Below are positions 43,345 through 51,596 of a stretch of DNA of 64,000 bases, piece after piece. The notes beneath the pieces were generated by a model. It saw only the letters and a program-made list of their open reading frames with translations, was not told the origin of the DNA and did no database searches. The translations under genes and the position numbers were made by a program. The stretch's first letter is position 1; each line of letters starts with the position of its first letter. Source of the DNA: JAZKHE01 sp040385525. Lineage in GTDB: Bacteria; Bacteroidota; Bacteroidia; UBA4408. The DNA lies in assembly GCA_040385525.1 (NCBI GenBank), contig JAZKHE010000002.1:62001-126000 (forward strand), given 5' to 3'.

Positions 43345-44306
43345 TAGTAGTTACAGGTGCAGCCGGATTTATTGCAAGTTGTTTGGTAAGTAAATTAAAC
43401 AAAGAGGGTTTTAACGATTTAGTTTTGGTAGATGATTTTACCAAAACAGAAAAAGCAAAAAATCTGGAAGGAAAAAAATTTACTTCAAAGATTGATAGAA
43501 AAGACTTTTTTAACTGGTTGAAAGAAAACCATAAAGGCGTGCAATTTATATTTCATATTGGTGCTCGTACTGATACTACTGAGTTTAACAAACAAATTTT
43601 TGACGATTTAAATCTTAATTACACCAAACAAGTTTGGAATATGTGTGTAGAATATGGCTTACCGTTAGTTTACGCTTCATCTGCCGCAACTTATGGTTTG
43701 GGCGAACATGGTTACGATGATATTCACGAAACGATTCCGTTTTTAAAACCATTAAATCCTTACGGAGATTCTAAAAACGATTTTGATGTTTGGGCATTGC
43801 AACAAGAACGCAAACCTTATTTTTGGGCAGGTTTAAAATTCTTTAATGTTTACGGGCCAAACGAATACCATAAAGGAAGAATGGCTTCGGTAATTTTTCA
43901 TGCCTTTAATCAAATAAAAGAAAAAGGCAGCATGAAGTTGTTTAAGTCGCACAACCTAAATTATGAAGACGGTTGCCAGTTGCGTGATTTTGTTTATGTA
44001 AAAGATGTGGTTGAGGTGTGTTATTTTTTAATGCATTTGCGCAAAAAATCAGGCATTTACAATTTAGGTTCGGGTAAAGCGCGCACGTTTTTAGATTTAG
44101 CCAATAACACTTTTAAAGCATTAGACAAAGAACCCAACATTGATTTTATAGATACACCAATTGATATTCGAGATAAGTACCAATATTTTACAGAAGCCAA
44201 TATGAATAAATTGGTTTCTATTGGTTACATAAAACCATTCCACACGCTTGAAGAAGGAATTGAAGATTACGTAAAAAATTATTTAGCAGAAGGCAAATAT
44301 TATTAA
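43341..44306 (+). CDS. rfaD: ADP-L-glycero-D-manno-heptose-6-epimerase-like SDR
   Basis: A 321-aa extended short-chain dehydrogenase. The Rossmann fingerprint is TGAAGFIAS (canonical final Gly replaced by Ala). YGDSKNDFD contains the catalytic YxxxK (Tyr-Gly-Asp-Ser-Lys), and FNVYGPNEYHKGRMASVIFHAFNQI is the heptose-epimerase signature. GARTDTTE is also characteristic. It would supply heptose for lipopolysaccharide core. No other heptose genes are adjacent. Confidence 0.9.
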   Translation: MIVVTGAAGFIASCLVSKLNKEGFNDLVLVDDFTKTEKAKNLEGKKFTSKIDRKDFFNWLKENHKGVQFIFHIGARTDTTEFNKQIFDDLNLNYTKQVWNMCVEYGLPLVYASSAATYGLGEHGYDDIHETIPFLKPLNPYGDSKNDFDVWALQQERKPYFWAGLKFFNVYGPNEYHKGRMASVIFHAFNQIKEKGSMKLFKSHNLNYEDGCQLRDFVYVKDVVEVCYFLMHLRKKSGIYNLGSGKARTFLDLANNTFKALDKEPNIDFIDTPIDIRDKYQYFTEANMNKLVSIGYIKPFHTLEEGIEDYVKNYLAEGKYY

Positions 44307-44338
44307 AATAATTAGTCAAGAAAATCGTTAGCTACTTT

Positions 44339-45520
44339 ATGGTAAAAACAATGATTTTCTTTTTGTGTGTAGCTCATTGTTATTCTCAAAACACATGGCA
44401 AAACTTACCAAATTTTAATGGAAGTAAACGCGACGATGCTATTGCTTTTACAGTAAACGATACCGCTTATTTATTAGGCGGTAGAGATGAAGGTTACACT
44501 GTTTTAAAAGATTTTTGGCAGTTTGATAACACAAATAATTCGTGGAATAAGTTGAGTGATTTTCCTGGAGATGAGCGACAATATGCTTGTGCGTTTTCGA
44601 ATGCTAATTTTGCGTACATTTTTGGAGGAATAAATAGTAGCAACAAACCATTAAGCGATTGTTGGCGTTTTGATGCTATTAGTAAATTATGGACTAGATT
44701 AGAAGATTTACCTGCCATGCCTCGTTTTGGTTCAAGCTTATTTTATTATAAATCGAAAGCATTTTTAGTTGGCGGAAAAACAGAAACCGAATGCGTAAAT
44801 GAATTATGGCAATATGACGCAAACACAAATACTTGGGAACAAAAAACATCTCTACCTGATGTAGCTCGCTGGCTAAGCGCTAGTTTTAGCAGTAATGGAA
44901 AAGCTTATTTAGTGGGCGGAGAAACAACTAATTTAGAATCGCTTAACCAAGTTTGGGAATACGACTTATTAAAAGATAGTTGGAAACAATTACAAAATGC
45001 ACCTTTTGAAGCACGTTGTCATTTAAAATCGTTTAACATAGTTACAGAAGGTTATATTGTAAACGGAAGAAACGCAACAACATATTTTGGCGATACATGG
45101 AAATATAGTTTTGAAAATGATAGCTGGGTACAAATAATCAATAGCGAGCCAAGCCCAAGAAAAGGAGCGGCTGTTTTTAACTTAAAAAATGATTTGTATG
45201 TGGTTGGCGGAATCGATTCGTTAAACAGAAGATTAAATGATGTGTGGAAATATACCTTAACGGAAGACAAAAGTAAAGAAAGTGAATTTAGTGTTTTTCC
45301 AAATCCTTCAAATGATGAAATTAATTTAGAATTAGGAAATGTTTTTACAAAAGTAAACACACTTAAAATTTACAATCTTATGGGTGAAATTGTTTTAGAA
45401 TCAACAGATGTTAAAACCCCTACAAATATTGCTATTTCTGCTTTAAATACGGGTGTGTATTTTGTTGTAATTGAAACAGAAAACAATTCGGTTTTTACAA
45501 AAAAGCTAATTAAATATTAA
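44339..45520 (+). CDS. Kelch-repeat secreted protein with T9SS type A sorting domain
   Basis: A 393-aa protein. A short signal peptide (residues 1-18, MVKTMIFFLCVAHCYSQ) is followed by five to six Kelch repeats with the pattern DxYxLGGxxx..LxDxWxYD (AYLLGGRDEGYTVLKDFWQFD; AYIFGGINSSNKPLSDCWRFD and so on) forming a beta-propeller. The C-terminus is a type A sorting domain (FSVFPNPSNDEINLEL; YNLMGEIVLES; NTGVYFVVIET). It starts 32 bp after rfaD. Surface or secreted; ligand unknown. Confidence 0.9.
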   Translation: MVKTMIFFLCVAHCYSQNTWQNLPNFNGSKRDDAIAFTVNDTAYLLGGRDEGYTVLKDFWQFDNTNNSWNKLSDFPGDERQYACAFSNANFAYIFGGINSSNKPLSDCWRFDAISKLWTRLEDLPAMPRFGSSLFYYKSKAFLVGGKTETECVNELWQYDANTNTWEQKTSLPDVARWLSASFSSNGKAYLVGGETTNLESLNQVWEYDLLKDSWKQLQNAPFEARCHLKSFNIVTEGYIVNGRNATTYFGDTWKYSFENDSWVQIINSEPSPRKGAAVFNLKNDLYVVGGIDSLNRRLNDVWKYTLTEDKSKESEFSVFPNPSNDEINLELGNVFTKVNTLKIYNLMGEIVLESTDVKTPTNIAISALNTGVYFVVIETENNSVFTKKLIKY

Positions 45521-45545
45521 AAAACACTACCGTTTAATTTAGTTC

Positions 45546-45683
45546 GCTCCTACGGAGCTTGTTTTAATTTGTTTTATTAATCTATACATAGTTCGTTCCT
45601 ACGGAACTGAACATTACAACTAACTCCGTAGGAGTTTACTATTTATAGAAATTGTGTTTAGGATTTTTTAGCTCTGTAGGAGC
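45546..45683. repeat. Cluster of four palindromic CTCC-TAC-GGAG units
   Basis: Four 13-bp palindromes fall in 140 bp: GCTCCTACGGAGC (45546-45558), GTTCCTACGGAAC (45595-45607), ACTCCGTAGGAGT (45623-45635), and GCTCTGTAGGAGC (45671-45683, one mismatch). The first two share the TAC core and the last two its complement GTA. This is a known type of interspersed element in Bacteroidota, here between two convergent genes. Confidence 0.75.
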
Positions 45684-45695
45684 GACCTTATGTTT

Positions 45696-47711
45696 CTAAG
45701 AAATTTTAATACCAATAACAAGTATATCGTCAACTTGCTCGCGTTCGCCTTTCCAAGATTCGATAAAGTTTTTTAGGTATTCTTCTTGCTCTGCCATTGT
45801 TTGGTTTTCAATGCTTAAAAGCAATTCTTTAAAGTTTTTGTTCATTAACTTTTTGCCTTTAGAACCGCCAAATTGAGAACTTAAACCATCTGATGATAAA
45901 TAGATTTTATCGTTGGGTTGAAGTTTAAAATAATTGTCGTTAAAATATCTGTTTTCTTCTAAAACCAAACCACCAATTGGGTAGCGGTTTCCTTTTAATT
46001 CTATTAATTCTTTGTTGCGAATTACATAAACATCTCTAAAAGCGCCAGCAAAAATCATTTCGTTGGTATGTAAATCTATTCTGCAAATACTTACGTCCAT
46101 CCCTTCGTTACGAGTTATGGCTTCAGCCGATTTTTTTAATGAACGAACAACTCTTCTGTCTAATTCTTCTAAAATTTTTCCCGGTTGCACAATGCCTTCT
46201 TCAATAACAATATCATGCAAAAGGGTGTTTCCTAAAATTGACATAAACGCGCCCGGAACTCCGTGTCCAGTGCAATCTACAGCCGCGACAATAAGGCTAT
46301 TTTCGTCTTTATGATACCAATAAAAATCGCCACTAACAATGTTGCATGGTTTAAGAATTATAAAACTATCTTTTACTAACTCGTTAAAAACGTGTTTTTG
46401 TGGCAACATTGCGTATTGTATAGCGCTTGCGCTTAATAAGCTGTCTGTTATTTCTTTTTGTTGAACTTCAATTAGTTCGTTTTTAGCAGTTATCTCGTGA
46501 TTTTGTTTTTTAAGGATGTTTAATATTCTGCTTTTTAATCTAAATCTGTTGTATAAAACAAAAGCGATTACTGCAATAAAACCAATTGCTGCAATAAGCA
46601 TATTACGTAAATCTTTTTCTTTTTTAAATTCAAACTCACTTATGGCTTTGTCTTTATTTAATAGTTTAATTTCATTCTCTTTTCTTTCTGTTTCGTAATC
46701 GGTTTGTATAGTTAAAAGCTGTTTGTTTTTTTCAAGATTAAACAAACTGTCTTTTATGCTGGTGTACAAAACATGGTATTTGTAGGCTAATTCGTGATTA
46801 TTAATATCAGCGTAAGCATCAGCCAAATAGTAATAGGCATCGCGCACATAAGGTATTGCTTGAATTTCTTTTGCAATTTTTAAAGAGCGGGTGCTGTAAT
46901 CTATAGCCAATTCGGTTTTACCCATATCGTTATACATACCGCCAATGTTGTTAAGCGCAATTGCTATTCCAAGTTTGTCGCCCAACTCTTCTTTAATTAG
47001 TAATGCTTTTAAATAATATTCTAAAACAAACTGCTCGTTGCCCATAATATTATATACATTAGCCAAGTTGTTGTAACATTGAGCAATGCCTTGTTTATCG
47101 AGTATTTGTTCTCTAATAGCAAGCGATTGTTTAAAATAATCTAAGGCTTTTAAATAGTTGCCTTGGTACGAAAAAACAATTCCAAAACCAGAATAAGCAT
47201 CAGCAATGCCTCTGTTGTAACCCTCTTTTTTACTAATATTTAAAGCTCTTGTATAATAATCTAACGACTTAGAATGATTGTTTTGATAATAATAAATACT
47301 ACCAATATTAATTAACGAAGAAGCAATTCCTTTTTGATCGTTTATTTCTTCAAACTTTTTTAATGAGCGGTATTGAAATGCTAATGCTTTATTAAAGTTT
47401 CCTAAGCCAGAATGTACGGTGCCAATACGAGTTAGACCATAAGCCATGCCTCTGTTGTAATTTATTTTTCCAGCAAGTACAAGTGCTTTATCGCCATAAA
47501 AAATAGCGCTATCGGGTTGCCAAGTTCGGTACTCGTTGCACAGTTCAATAAGTAAATCAACTCGTGCTGAGTCGTTTAAACCTTTGTTTAATGCAGAAGT
47601 AAGCGAATCTATTTTTACTTTTTGTGTTGCAATGCCAGCATATAAATATGGGCTAAATAGCAAAGCTAAAAGAGCAAAATAAAAAGATAAATATTTAGTA
47701 GATTTCTTCAA
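45696..47711 (-). CDS. TPR-containing membrane SpoIIE/PP2C-family serine phosphatase
   Basis: A 671-aa protein starting at TTG 47711 with a signal peptide (residues 1-25). Residues about 30-330 are 7-8 tetratricopeptide repeats (YNRGMAYGLTRIGTVHSGLGNFNKALAFQYRSLKKFEEI type). One membrane helix (MLIAAIGFIAVIAFVLY, near residue 375) and a coiled coil follow, then a SpoIIE-type phosphatase domain with GDFYWYHKDENSLIVAAVDCTGHGVPGAFMSILG and the metal-binding aspartates LYLSSDGLSSQFG and VDDILVIGI. The periplasmic TPR sensor probably controls cytoplasmic dephosphorylation, but no anti-sigma partner is seen. Confidence 0.9.
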   Translation of the reverse strand: MKKSTKYLSFYFALLALLFSPYLYAGIATQKVKIDSLTSALNKGLNDSARVDLLIELCNEYRTWQPDSAIFYGDKALVLAGKINYNRGMAYGLTRIGTVHSGLGNFNKALAFQYRSLKKFEEINDQKGIASSLINIGSIYYYQNNHSKSLDYYTRALNISKKEGYNRGIADAYSGFGIVFSYQGNYLKALDYFKQSLAIREQILDKQGIAQCYNNLANVYNIMGNEQFVLEYYLKALLIKEELGDKLGIAIALNNIGGMYNDMGKTELAIDYSTRSLKIAKEIQAIPYVRDAYYYLADAYADINNHELAYKYHVLYTSIKDSLFNLEKNKQLLTIQTDYETERKENEIKLLNKDKAISEFEFKKEKDLRNMLIAAIGFIAVIAFVLYNRFRLKSRILNILKKQNHEITAKNELIEVQQKEITDSLLSASAIQYAMLPQKHVFNELVKDSFIILKPCNIVSGDFYWYHKDENSLIVAAVDCTGHGVPGAFMSILGNTLLHDIVIEEGIVQPGKILEELDRRVVRSLKKSAEAITRNEGMDVSICRIDLHTNEMIFAGAFRDVYVIRNKELIELKGNRYPIGGLVLEENRYFNDNYFKLQPNDKIYLSSDGLSSQFGGSKGKKLMNKNFKELLLSIENQTMAEQEEYLKNFIESWKGEREQVDDILVIGIKIS

Positions 47712-47830
47712 CGTATAATAAGTATTTAGCTATAAATTTTATATATAGTTAAGCAAATTAAAAACCTTTTCAAAACATTTTAGTCAAAAATTCGTCGAAA
47801 CAACATAAATTTACGCTGTATTTTAAACAA

Positions 47831-48565
47831 ATGAAAAAAAGACTTAAAGCATTCTCGGTTATTTTACTTAAAATTTTTCTCTATTTTTTTGGAATTAGTA
47901 TTCTTTCAACCATCATTTTTCGATTTGTTCCAATACCGTTTACACCATTAATGATAACACGTTGTGTAGAGCAAAAAATGGATGGAAAAGCAATGAAATT
48001 AGATAAAGATTGGGTTCCGATCGAAGAAATATCGCCTAATTTACAATTGGCAGTTGTTTGTTCTGAAGATCAACAATTTTTAAACCATTTTGGTTTCGAC
48101 TTTGATGCGATTGAAAAGGCTTATAAATTTAACAAGAAAAAGAAAAAAAGTAAACCTATAAAAGGAGCTAGCACAATAAGTCAGCAGGTAGCAAAAAATG
48201 TTTTTTTGTGGCAAGGTCGAAGTTGGTTAAGAAAAGGATTTGAAGTTTATTTTACACTTTTGATTGAAACCATTTGGAGTAAAGAACGAATAATGGAGGT
48301 GTATTTAAACGTTATTGAAATGGGTGATGGCATTTATGGGGCGCAAGCAGCAGCTAAAACATTTTACAAAAAAGACGCGAAAAAATTAAGTATGGGCGAA
48401 GCAGCAACTATTGCGGCTTGTTTACCTAATCCAATAAAATGGACGCCACGAAATCCGTCAAATTACATTTACAAAAAGCAAAAATGGATTTTGAGACAAA
48501 TGGCAAATCAAGGCGGAAGGATAGATTATGATGCTAAAAGCGAAGAGTCAGAATCTAAAAATTAG
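47831..48565 (+). CDS. mtgA: Monofunctional biosynthetic peptidoglycan transglycosylase
   Basis: A 244-aa GT51 enzyme that polymerises lipid II. One N-terminal membrane anchor (residues about 8-30). Family motifs: VVCSEDQQFLNHFGFDFDAI (catalytic Glu in SEDQ), KGASTISQQVAKNVFLW, and RKGFEVYFTLLIETIWSKERIMEVYLNVIEMG. GIYGAQAAAKTFYKKDAKKL completes the set. Length matches MtgA. The end faces the convergent acyltransferase gene with only two bases between stops. Confidence 0.95.
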   Translation: MKKRLKAFSVILLKIFLYFFGISILSTIIFRFVPIPFTPLMITRCVEQKMDGKAMKLDKDWVPIEEISPNLQLAVVCSEDQQFLNHFGFDFDAIEKAYKFNKKKKKSKPIKGASTISQQVAKNVFLWQGRSWLRKGFEVYFTLLIETIWSKERIMEVYLNVIEMGDGIYGAQAAAKTFYKKDAKKLSMGEAATIAACLPNPIKWTPRNPSNYIYKKQKWILRQMANQGGRIDYDAKSEESESKN

Positions 48566-48567
48566 TT

Positions 48568-49152
48568 TTATTTGTAACGCTCGTCTAGTTCAAAATTATC
48601 AGGAAATTTAGCTTGCGATTTATTGTAATACGATAAAATTTCGCGCATATCTTTTTCCATATCTCCGCTTGGGTAAACAAATTTTTCAATTAAACCCACT
48701 TTGTTTTTATAATCTAAAATGCCTATTGCTATTGGCACTTTGGCGCCAACAGCAACATGATAAAAACCCGTTTTCCATTTTTTTACAGGTTTACGTGTTC
48801 CTTCTGGCGTTACGCATATTATCAAATCGTTATGTTCTTTAAATAAATCAACCATAGCTTCAACTGCGCTTTTTTTGCCTGATTTTCCTGCGCCTCTGTC
48901 AATTCCCATTGCCCCAACACTTTCAAAAATCCCTTTAAACGGAAATTTCATCCACTCTATTTTTATGGCAAATTTTACGGGCAGTTTTATTTTATGAAAA
49001 AATAAAATTCCGTGTACAGCATCCCAATTGCTGGTGTGTGGAATAGATAATAAAACATAACGTTTTATGCTTGTATCTAGCTTGTTTTCTAATTTCCAGC
49101 CTTTTCGCTCCATTAAAAGCCAGTATAAAAAATCGAGAATTATTTTTTTCAT
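48568..49152 (-). CDS. 1-acylglycerol-3-phosphate O-acyltransferase family protein (PlsC-like)
   Basis: A 194-aa acyltransferase with the HX4D catalytic motif as PHTSNWDAVHG (His-Thr-Ser-Asn-Trp-Asp) and the EGTR phosphate-binding motif as VTPEGTRKP. It lacks obvious membrane helices except a weak N-terminal one. Sequence style resembles small lysophospholipid acyltransferases of Bacteroidota. It abuts the following gene on the same strand with no gap (stop of the upstream gene at 49153). Confidence 0.85.
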   Translation of the reverse strand: MKKIILDFLYWLLMERKGWKLENKLDTSIKRYVLLSIPHTSNWDAVHGILFFHKIKLPVKFAIKIEWMKFPFKGIFESVGAMGIDRGAGKSGKKSAVEAMVDLFKEHNDLIICVTPEGTRKPVKKWKTGFYHVAVGAKVPIAIGILDYKNKVGLIEKFVYPSGDMEKDMREILSYYNKSQAKFPDNFELDERYK

Positions 49153-50139
49153 TTATTGTTTATTAAATCGTTTAATGTCTTTTGCTAATTTATTTAAAAC
49201 GTCTTTTTCAAAAAATTCTGTAACTAATACTTCGGTTTGTTTTAAAATTGTAGTGATGCAATTTTTGTTTTCGCCCAATATTTTACACGCTTTTGCAAAA
49301 GAAACGGTATGGCTTGTTTTTTCAGTGTTTTCAATAGCTTCGGTTAGCGCTAAAACAAATAAACCTTTATCTTTTAAATTGCCCAACTCGTTAATTATCC
49401 AGCTTAACGCAAAAAAATAATTGTCTTTTAAAAATACCGATTGTTGCGTTTTTGCTGGAGCAGGAAATTTATTAAATGGCGAGGTAATTATTTCTGTAGT
49501 TAGATATTTTTCTAATTTAATTCTCGATTTTGAGTGGTGTCGCATTTGAAACAAACCTTGAAATGCTTGACAATAAATGCTAATCCAGCGCAGCTTTCTT
49601 CTTATTTCGTGTGTGCTAAGTTCTACGTCGGTATATTTAATTTCGCTTTTTACAAACGCATTTATTTTTTCAATTTCTTTTAGAATTTCAGATAATATTT
49701 GTTTTTCAGTAACAGAATTACAAATAGCAATTACATCTTTATTTAAGTTTTCTAATCCGGTTTTTGTGAACCATTTTTTTTGATTTAAATGTGTGTTTAG
49801 CTCTGCAAACGATTTGTTTTGGTTTTCTACAAAGTAATAAATTGTTTTTTCTGAAATCGTTTTTTTTGTTTGTAGTTCTTTTGCAAAAAAATGATAGTAA
49901 TCAATTTTTCCTAAAGCATCTTCTAAATATTTAAACTCCTCGTACCAAAATTCTGTATTGTTTTTTGCGTCGATTTTTCGCAAGATTCTAAATATAGATT
50001 CCAGCATAAAAAATGGAGTTCTAGCATTTGAATTAAATAAAAATTCTGCCTTGTTTGATTCTTTAGCTGACTTTGCTAAAATTTGGTCGAGTTTTTTAAG
50101 TTGAGAGCTAAAACTATTGTTAAGCATGGATTGATTCAT
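49153..50139 (-). CDS. Helical protein of unknown function divergent from arsR, weak CHAD-like segment
   Basis: A 328-aa soluble protein from ATG 50139. The frame is open to 50244, but that version would run through the arsR promoter, so ATG 50139 is preferred. It is almost wholly helical and Lys-rich. The segment ELSTHEIRRKLRWISIYCQAF has the spacing of the His/Arg helix of CHAD domains (H..R..LR), a phosphate-binding fold, but a second motif is missing. A separate reading is that it is a lineage-specific unknown. Its divergent promoter faces arsR. Confidence 0.55.
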   Translation of the reverse strand: MNQSMLNNSFSSQLKKLDQILAKSAKESNKAEFLFNSNARTPFFMLESIFRILRKIDAKNNTEFWYEEFKYLEDALGKIDYYHFFAKELQTKKTISEKTIYYFVENQNKSFAELNTHLNQKKWFTKTGLENLNKDVIAICNSVTEKQILSEILKEIEKINAFVKSEIKYTDVELSTHEIRRKLRWISIYCQAFQGLFQMRHHSKSRIKLEKYLTTEIITSPFNKFPAPAKTQQSVFLKDNYFFALSWIINELGNLKDKGLFVLALTEAIENTEKTSHTVSFAKACKILGENKNCITTILKQTEVLVTEFFEKDVLNKLAKDIKRFNKQ

Positions 50140-50169
50140 AGCAGATGTTTTTATAAAATTAGTTAAAAA

Positions 50170-50207
50170 TTTGTATTTGCATTTATATTTATCGTATATT
50201 TGCGATA
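50170..50207 (+). promoter_or_regulatory. arsR promoter with ArsR-type operator over the -7 box
   Basis: A -33 TTTG (50170-50173) is followed after 21 bp by TATATTTG (50195-50202). The inverted half-sites TATCG (50190-50194) and CGATA (50203-50207) are exactly 8 bp apart and frame the -7 element. ArsR-family repressors bind such palindromes, so the operator should occlude the promoter. The leader to ATG 50222 is short. Confidence 0.72.
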
Positions 50208-50221
50208 TATAATTTAAGAAA

Positions 50222-50563
50222 ATGGCAATTAATAAGAAAAACACCTTTTTGCAAGAAGATCAAGACTTGGCAGAATTTGCAAAAGCAATTTCGCACCCTG
50301 CACGCATTGCAATTTTAAGAAAATTAGCAGAGCATGGCACTTGCATTTGTGGCGAAATTGTTGAGGTTTTGCCATTAGCGCAATCTACAGTTTCACAGCA
50401 TTTAAAAGAATTATTAAATGCGGGTTTAATAAAAGGAGAGTTAGATGGAGCAAAATCATGTTATTGCATAAACGAAGAAAATATAGCGCGATTGAGTAAT
50501 TTCTTCAGTTCAGAAATGAAAAACATAATTAAAGAAAATAAAAAAAGTAGTAAGTGTTGTTAA
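50222..50563 (+). CDS. arsR: ArsR/SmtB family metalloregulator
   Basis: A 113-aa winged-helix repressor. The helix-turn-helix is LPLAQSTVSQHLKELLNAGL. The metal site is suggested by GTCICGEIVEVL (two cysteines at the start of helix 3, as in ELCVCDL) and by the C-terminal CC. It probably releases the promoter when arsenite or a similar soft metal binds. It is the first gene of a four-gene operon with DUF6428, a membrane peptide and arsC. Confidence 0.92.
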   Translation: MAINKKNTFLQEDQDLAEFAKAISHPARIAILRKLAEHGTCICGEIVEVLPLAQSTVSQHLKELLNAGLIKGELDGAKSCYCINEENIARLSNFFSSEMKNIIKENKKSSKCC

Positions 50564-50579
50564 ACTAAAAAACAAAAAA

Positions 50580-51047
50580 ATGAAAATAGCAGAATTTAAA
50601 AAAGCTTTAGAAAGCACTCAAGAATTAACCTTTGTATTGCCAAATGGCAATATTGTTCCATCACACTTCCATGTTACAGAAATTGGATTAATCTCTAAAA
50701 ATTTTATTGATTGCGGAGGAGTTGTGCGAGAAGAGAAAAAAATAAATTTTCAGTTGTGGGTTGCAGATGATGTTAACCATAAATTGCAGGCGCAAAAATT
50801 GCTTGGTATTATTTCTCTTTTTGAAAATAAATTTACCAAAGATGATTTAGAAATAGAAGTTGAATACCAAGGAGAAACGATTCAAAAATTTGGTTTAGCT
50901 TTTTCTGATTCTAATTTTAAGTTGACGGCAACACAAACAGATTGTTTAGCAAAAGACAACTGCGGTGTTCCAGAAACAAAACAAAAAATTAAATTGGCAG
51001 AAGTTGGTGTAAGTCAAAGCTGCTGTGAACCAGGTAAATGTTGTTAA
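50580..51047 (+). CDS. DUF6428 family protein of arsenic operons
   Basis: A 155-aa soluble protein starting 16 bp after arsR. Motifs NGNIVPSHFHVTEIGL and FQLWVADDVNHKL identify the DUF6428 family, which I know as a frequent neighbour of arsR and arsC in Bacteroidota. The C-terminus has a cysteine-rich stretch (TDCLAKDNCG; SQSCCEPGKCC) that could bind metal. Function unknown; a metalloid-binding or chaperone role is inference. Confidence 0.8.
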   Translation: MKIAEFKKALESTQELTFVLPNGNIVPSHFHVTEIGLISKNFIDCGGVVREEKKINFQLWVADDVNHKLQAQKLLGIISLFENKFTKDDLEIEVEYQGETIQKFGLAFSDSNFKLTATQTDCLAKDNCGVPETKQKIKLAEVGVSQSCCEPGKCC

Positions 51048-51048
51048 T

Positions 51049-51174
51049 ATGAAAGAGTTCTTTTTAAAATACAAAAAACCAATAGTAATCACTATAACAA
51101 TAGTAGTTTTAAATTTAGTGTTTGGTTTAGATATTCGGTTTACAATTATAAATTTGGTTTGGTTATTAGTATAA
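51049..51174 (+). CDS. 41-aa membrane peptide in the arsenic operon
   Basis: A short open frame from ATG 51049, one base after the DUF6428 stop, to TAA 51172-51174, two bases before the arsC ATG. The start MKEFFLKYKK is positively charged. The following VITITIVVLNLVFG and IINLVWLLV can form one or two membrane passes. Tight packing between two arsenic-operon genes suggests a real gene. No family recognised. Confidence 0.6.
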   Translation: MKEFFLKYKKPIVITITIVVLNLVFGLDIRFTIINLVWLLV

Positions 51175-51176
51175 GT

Positions 51177-51593
51177 ATGAAAAACGTTTTAGTGCTTTGC
51201 ACGGGCAATAGTTGCAGAAGCCAAATGATGCATGGTTATTTAAAACAAATGCTAAATAATAAAGCAAATGTTTTAAGCGCGGGAATAGAAACACATGGTT
51301 TAAATGCTAAAGCGGTTGCTATTATGAAAGAAGATGGTGTAGACATTTCTAATCACACATCAAATAATGTTGATGAATATAAAAACATAAACTTTGATTA
51401 TATTATAACGGTTTGCGACCATGCGAACGAAAACTGTCCTTACATTCCAGGCAATGCAATTCGTTTACACCACAATTTTCCAGATCCATCTAAATTAATT
51501 GCCTCAGAAGAAGAAGTAAAACAAGCCTTTACAAAAACGCGTAATCTAATTAAAGATTACGCGCAGAATTTTTGCAAAGAATATTTTTTGTAA
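51177..51593 (+). CDS. arsC: Arsenate reductase, low-molecular-weight phosphatase type
   Basis: A 138-aa thioredoxin-type ArsC reducing arsenate to arsenite. P-loop CTGNSCRSQM (catalytic Cys9 in VLVLCTGNSCRSQ), the second cysteine-containing loop VCDHANENCPYIP, and the DP pair in HHNFPDPSKL are all present. I start at ATG 51177; an in-frame TTG at 51159 would add six residues overlapping the membrane peptide. Arsenite export is not encoded nearby: the next gene is der on the other strand. Confidence 0.93.
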   Translation: MKNVLVLCTGNSCRSQMMHGYLKQMLNNKANVLSAGIETHGLNAKAVAIMKEDGVDISNHTSNNVDEYKNINFDYIITVCDHANENCPYIPGNAIRLHHNFPDPSKLIASEEEVKQAFTKTRNLIKDYAQNFCKEYFL

Positions 51594-51596
51594 TAA

